From Sinohyriopsis cumingii (lineage: Eukaryota > Mollusca > Bivalvia > Unionida > Unionidae): a DNA stretch of 64,000 bases. Positions 62,367 to 64,000 of this stretch are shown piece after piece. The notes under the pieces were generated by a model. It saw only the letters and a program-made list of their open reading frames with translations, was not told the origin of the DNA and did not search any database. Each line of letters begins with the position of its first letter. Within the stretch, counting starts at the first letter, position 1. The position numbers were made by a program, and so were the translations under genes. The stretch lies in assembly GCA_028554795.2 (NCBI GenBank), contig JAPYKE020000547.1, positions 1-64,000 on the forward strand. Direction: 5' to 3'.

Positions 62367-62897
62367 ATGGACCAAGAATTTCAGCCGCATCCCCTGCTCG
62401 TCAATTACGAGGCATCTCGCGACGGTATTGTTAGAAATCGTAGACTGAAGAAGCCGGTTGGATGGAAAAACAATCACGGGTATTTAATGTTTACTGCTGG
62501 AGGGAAAAAATATCTCTGTCACAGAATCATCTATGAATGTTTCCACGGATTGATCAAAGATAGTCTCGTTATTGATCACATTGATTCTAATTATCAAAAT
62601 AATAGACTGTGTAATCTGCAAGCCATCTCTCAGAGTGAAAATAGTAAAAAAGGCCAAACTGGTAAATACTCAAAGAAAGCAAAACCCGTAAAGTCATTTG
62701 ATACAACAACTCACGAGGAAAAAATATTTCAGTCGATGAATGAGGCAGGAAAATATTTTGACATTTGTATCGCCTCAATACAATTTGTTGCAGAACGAAT
62801 ATATCAAACAGCGATCTCAAAAAAGACGGGTCATAGAATTCGATTTTCATATATAACATCAAAGGGAGATAACTCGTTTTGTGATAGCGTCGCATGA
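62367..62897 (+). CDS. Free-standing HNH homing-type endonuclease with a C-terminal NUMOD-like DNA-binding tail
   Basis: 176 residues. The HNH core runs CHRIIYECFHGLIKDSLVID, then HIDSNYQNNRLCNLQAI (residues 51-87), with Asp70-His71 as the catalytic pair start and NNRLCNL as the third motif. The N-terminal part with NYEASRDGIVRNRR resembles the NUMOD4-type entry of this nuclease group. A C-terminal segment KPVKSFDTTTHEEKIFQSMN followed by EAGKYF fits a NUMOD1-like DNA-binding motif. Such enzymes make site-specific double-strand breaks and are common selfish cargo in phages and large DNA viruses. It is the second HNH module of the element and unlike the one at the end of the giant protein. Confidence 0.88.
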   Translation: MDQEFQPHPLLVNYEASRDGIVRNRRLKKPVGWKNNHGYLMFTAGGKKYLCHRIIYECFHGLIKDSLVIDHIDSNYQNNRLCNLQAISQSENSKKGQTGKYSKKAKPVKSFDTTTHEEKIFQSMNEAGKYFDICIASIQFVAERIYQTAISKKTGHRIRFSYITSKGDNSFCDSVA

Positions 62898-63381
62898 CAA
62901 GAGTTATGTCCCTTGAAGTCCAATTAATGTTGCGATTAATTAATCATTTTACGATGAAAACTAATGAAATACACGCTATTATCTAACAGCTGTATTCTTT
63001 TTTTTAATGTTTTATTCAAATATTTGGTTTCATTTAAATGCCGTGAAACACCATTAATAAGTATTTAAGGGTTTAACGATTCAAGGGAATTCAAATTAAC
63101 ACACACCTTGTGACTGACGCCGCTGTATTAGTCACTTTATATACAAGATGACTCGTTATAAGCCTGGGGCTTTCGAAAGCCAATTCAACTAATCAAAACT
63201 AATCCACGCTCTTGACCCGGGCGTGTGGTTGTCTTTTGTTCACAATCATGCAACCGGGTTAATTTAATTGGGTTGCTTTTGATTGGTTGAATTGGCCGTA
63301 GAGTTCCGCCCCGCCGTTTTATGTTTGTGCTGTCTTGTGCCGTCCCATCATCCATCAATCATTTCATTATAAATATATTCA

Positions 63382-63523
63382 TCCTTAATTAAGTACATGT
63401 AGTGATGTCCCCCAAGCATATCTTCTGGGCGGTCTACGATGACGTTTGTCACCCTAGGCCTCCCTCCCGGAGATGTATGCTTTGGGGTTCCAAGATGTGA
63501 ATGTCCTTAATTAAGTATATGTA
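63382..63523. promoter_or_regulatory. Hairpin flanked by 20-bp direct repeats, possible control or replication site
   Basis: TCCTTAATTAAGTACATGTA (63382-63401) and TCCTTAATTAAGTATATGTA (63504-63523) flank an imperfect inverted repeat. One arm is CCCCAAGCATATCT (63410-63423) and the other is AGATGTATGCTTTGGGG, ending at 63487. TTAATTAA is itself palindromic. Such layouts mark replication or transcription control sites in compact DNA elements, but no specific function is claimed. Confidence 0.5.
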
Positions 63524-63638
63524 TATGCCTGCAATCTGCCACAACACTCGAGTGGAGATCTACGGCATTGTACTGTCCATGTATGCCTGCAATCTGCCAC
63601 AACACTCGAGTGGAGATCTACGGCATTGTACTGTCCAT
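63524..63638. repeat. 58-bp tandem duplication, near-perfect
   Basis: Two copies of a unit running TATGCCTGCAATCTGCCACA, ACACTCGAGTGGAGATCTAC, GGCATTGTACTGTCCAT, offset by 58 bp and identical by eye. ACTCGAGT within the unit is palindromic. Identity implies recent origin. Confidence 0.9.
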
Positions 63639-63657
63639 ACAAAAAACGGGGTCAAAA

Positions 63658-64000
63658 ATGGCCCCAATAATTTTATTAAAATTTTTGATATTAGAAATAA
63701 GATGTTTTATAAGAATAATGAATATCGAAGACATCAATAATATATTAACTGAGATTTCAAAATTAAAAAATCAAGGAATTGAATTATCTGATGGTCTCGA
63801 CAGTGAAAAAATATTATCCGATTATGAGATTATTAACGAACAGTCGAAACGGGGGCGTTTTACCCTGGCCCGCGAGTATTTTTTTATAAAACGATTACAA
63901 CATAAGATCAATGAAAACTTGTACCACAATGACGCAAATGCATTCATTGGACTATTCACTGCCGTTGAAATAATACGAAAAAAACTCGGACGTGTTTATG
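63658..64000 (+). CDS. Partial reading frame of the element, unknown function, runs off the window
   Basis: Open from the ATG at 63658 to the last base, 114 codons, with a better second ATG at 63718 (MNIEDINNILTEISKLKNQG). After a hydrophobic leader the peptide is charged and looks helical: Leu/Ile at heptad-like spacing in the first 40 residues, then EIINEQSKRGRFTLAREYFF. Codon texture matches the element rather than the host. If the first ATG is used, the leader (PIILLKFLILEIRCFIRI) could be a membrane segment or simply untranslated. No family was recognised. Confidence 0.5.
   Translation, partial: MAPIILLKFLILEIRCFIRIMNIEDINNILTEISKLKNQGIELSDGLDSEKILSDYEIINEQSKRGRFTLAREYFFIKRLQHKINENLYHNDANAFIGLFTAVEIIRKKLGRVY

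Larger units (their letters stand above)
62898..63657. other. Intergenic region of the element
   Basis: 760 bp without a convincing gene, in an otherwise tightly packed element. It is AT-rich with T runs at its left end and more balanced from 63100 on. It holds a hairpin with flanking direct repeats and a 58-bp tandem duplication, listed separately. A frame at 63501-63740 (plus) is created by the duplication and is not supported. Confidence 0.6.
56083..64000. mobile_element. Polinton/Maverick-like (adintovirus-like) element, left part, continues past the window
   Basis: Gene content is a packaging-type ATPase, zinc ribbon, phospholipase A2, DDE integrase, polymerase-helicase-nuclease fusion, Cys-rich protein and HNH nuclease. 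Integrase plus A32/FtsK-type ATPase plus a PolB-related protein is the core set of Polintons; a parvovirus-like PLA2 is known from the adintovirus branch. The left edge is inferred from the onset of CpG-rich sequence and an inverted repeat starting AG at 56083, the terminal dinucleotide reported for Polintons. The right end, and any capsid and protease genes, lie beyond 64000. The frames seen look whole with no obvious breaks, so the insertion seems fairly young. Confidence 0.85.

Noticed and set aside
62587-62895. 102-codon minus-strand frame
   Set aside because: Shadow of the HNH endonuclease gene.
63501-63740. 79-codon plus-strand frame
   Set aside because: Open only because of the 58-bp duplication; the repeated peptide has no further support.

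Overview
This window looks like animal genomic DNA, most likely from a mollusc. It is AT-rich and CpG-poor and almost free of long open frames. It is crowded with microsatellites, minisatellites and tRNA-derived SINEs of the kind common in molluscs. The call rests on general character and SINE style, not on a diagnostic host gene. No complete host gene could be recognised. Two candidate host exons and one candidate core promoter with a short first exon are listed at low confidence.

Layout. 1-8.7 kb: mostly featureless AT-rich DNA with SINE pieces, small tandem repeats and one possible terminal exon (7659-7793). 8.7-25.1 kb: a dense belt of unrelated minisatellites, many with units of 41-50 bp. 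The largest is about 4.2 kb (11.9-16.06 kb), and its unit carries an inverted CCAAT box. 25-36 kb: sparse DNA, a possible TATA promoter (27.45 kb), a decayed Harbinger-like DNA transposon with a nested MITE (28.16-29.09 kb) and long microsatellites. 36-56 kb: more minisatellites and SINEs, a CpG-rich decayed coding-like tract (38.2-40.7 kb), and a diverged kilobase tandem duplication with a conserved palindrome (52.9-54.9 kb).

56.08-64.0 kb: the left part of a Polinton/Maverick-like (adintovirus-like) element that runs off the right edge. Its base and codon composition differ sharply from the host. It carries, in order: a packaging-type ATPase (minus), a zinc-ribbon protein and a parvovirus-like phospholipase A2 (plus), a DDE integrase with a C-terminal chromodomain-like barrel (plus), a giant minus-strand protein, a Cys-rich protein and a free-standing HNH endonuclease (plus), an intergenic region with a hairpin and repeats, and the start of another reading frame. 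The giant protein joins a PolB-like region, an SF1 helicase and an HNH nuclease in one chain. The genes form a compact unit: integrase for insertion, polymerase-helicase for copying, ATPase for packaging, PLA2 for membrane passage during entry. No capsid gene lies inside the window. The polymerase-helicase-HNH fusion is the most unusual thing here. The portion seen looks whole, which suggests a fairly young insertion.
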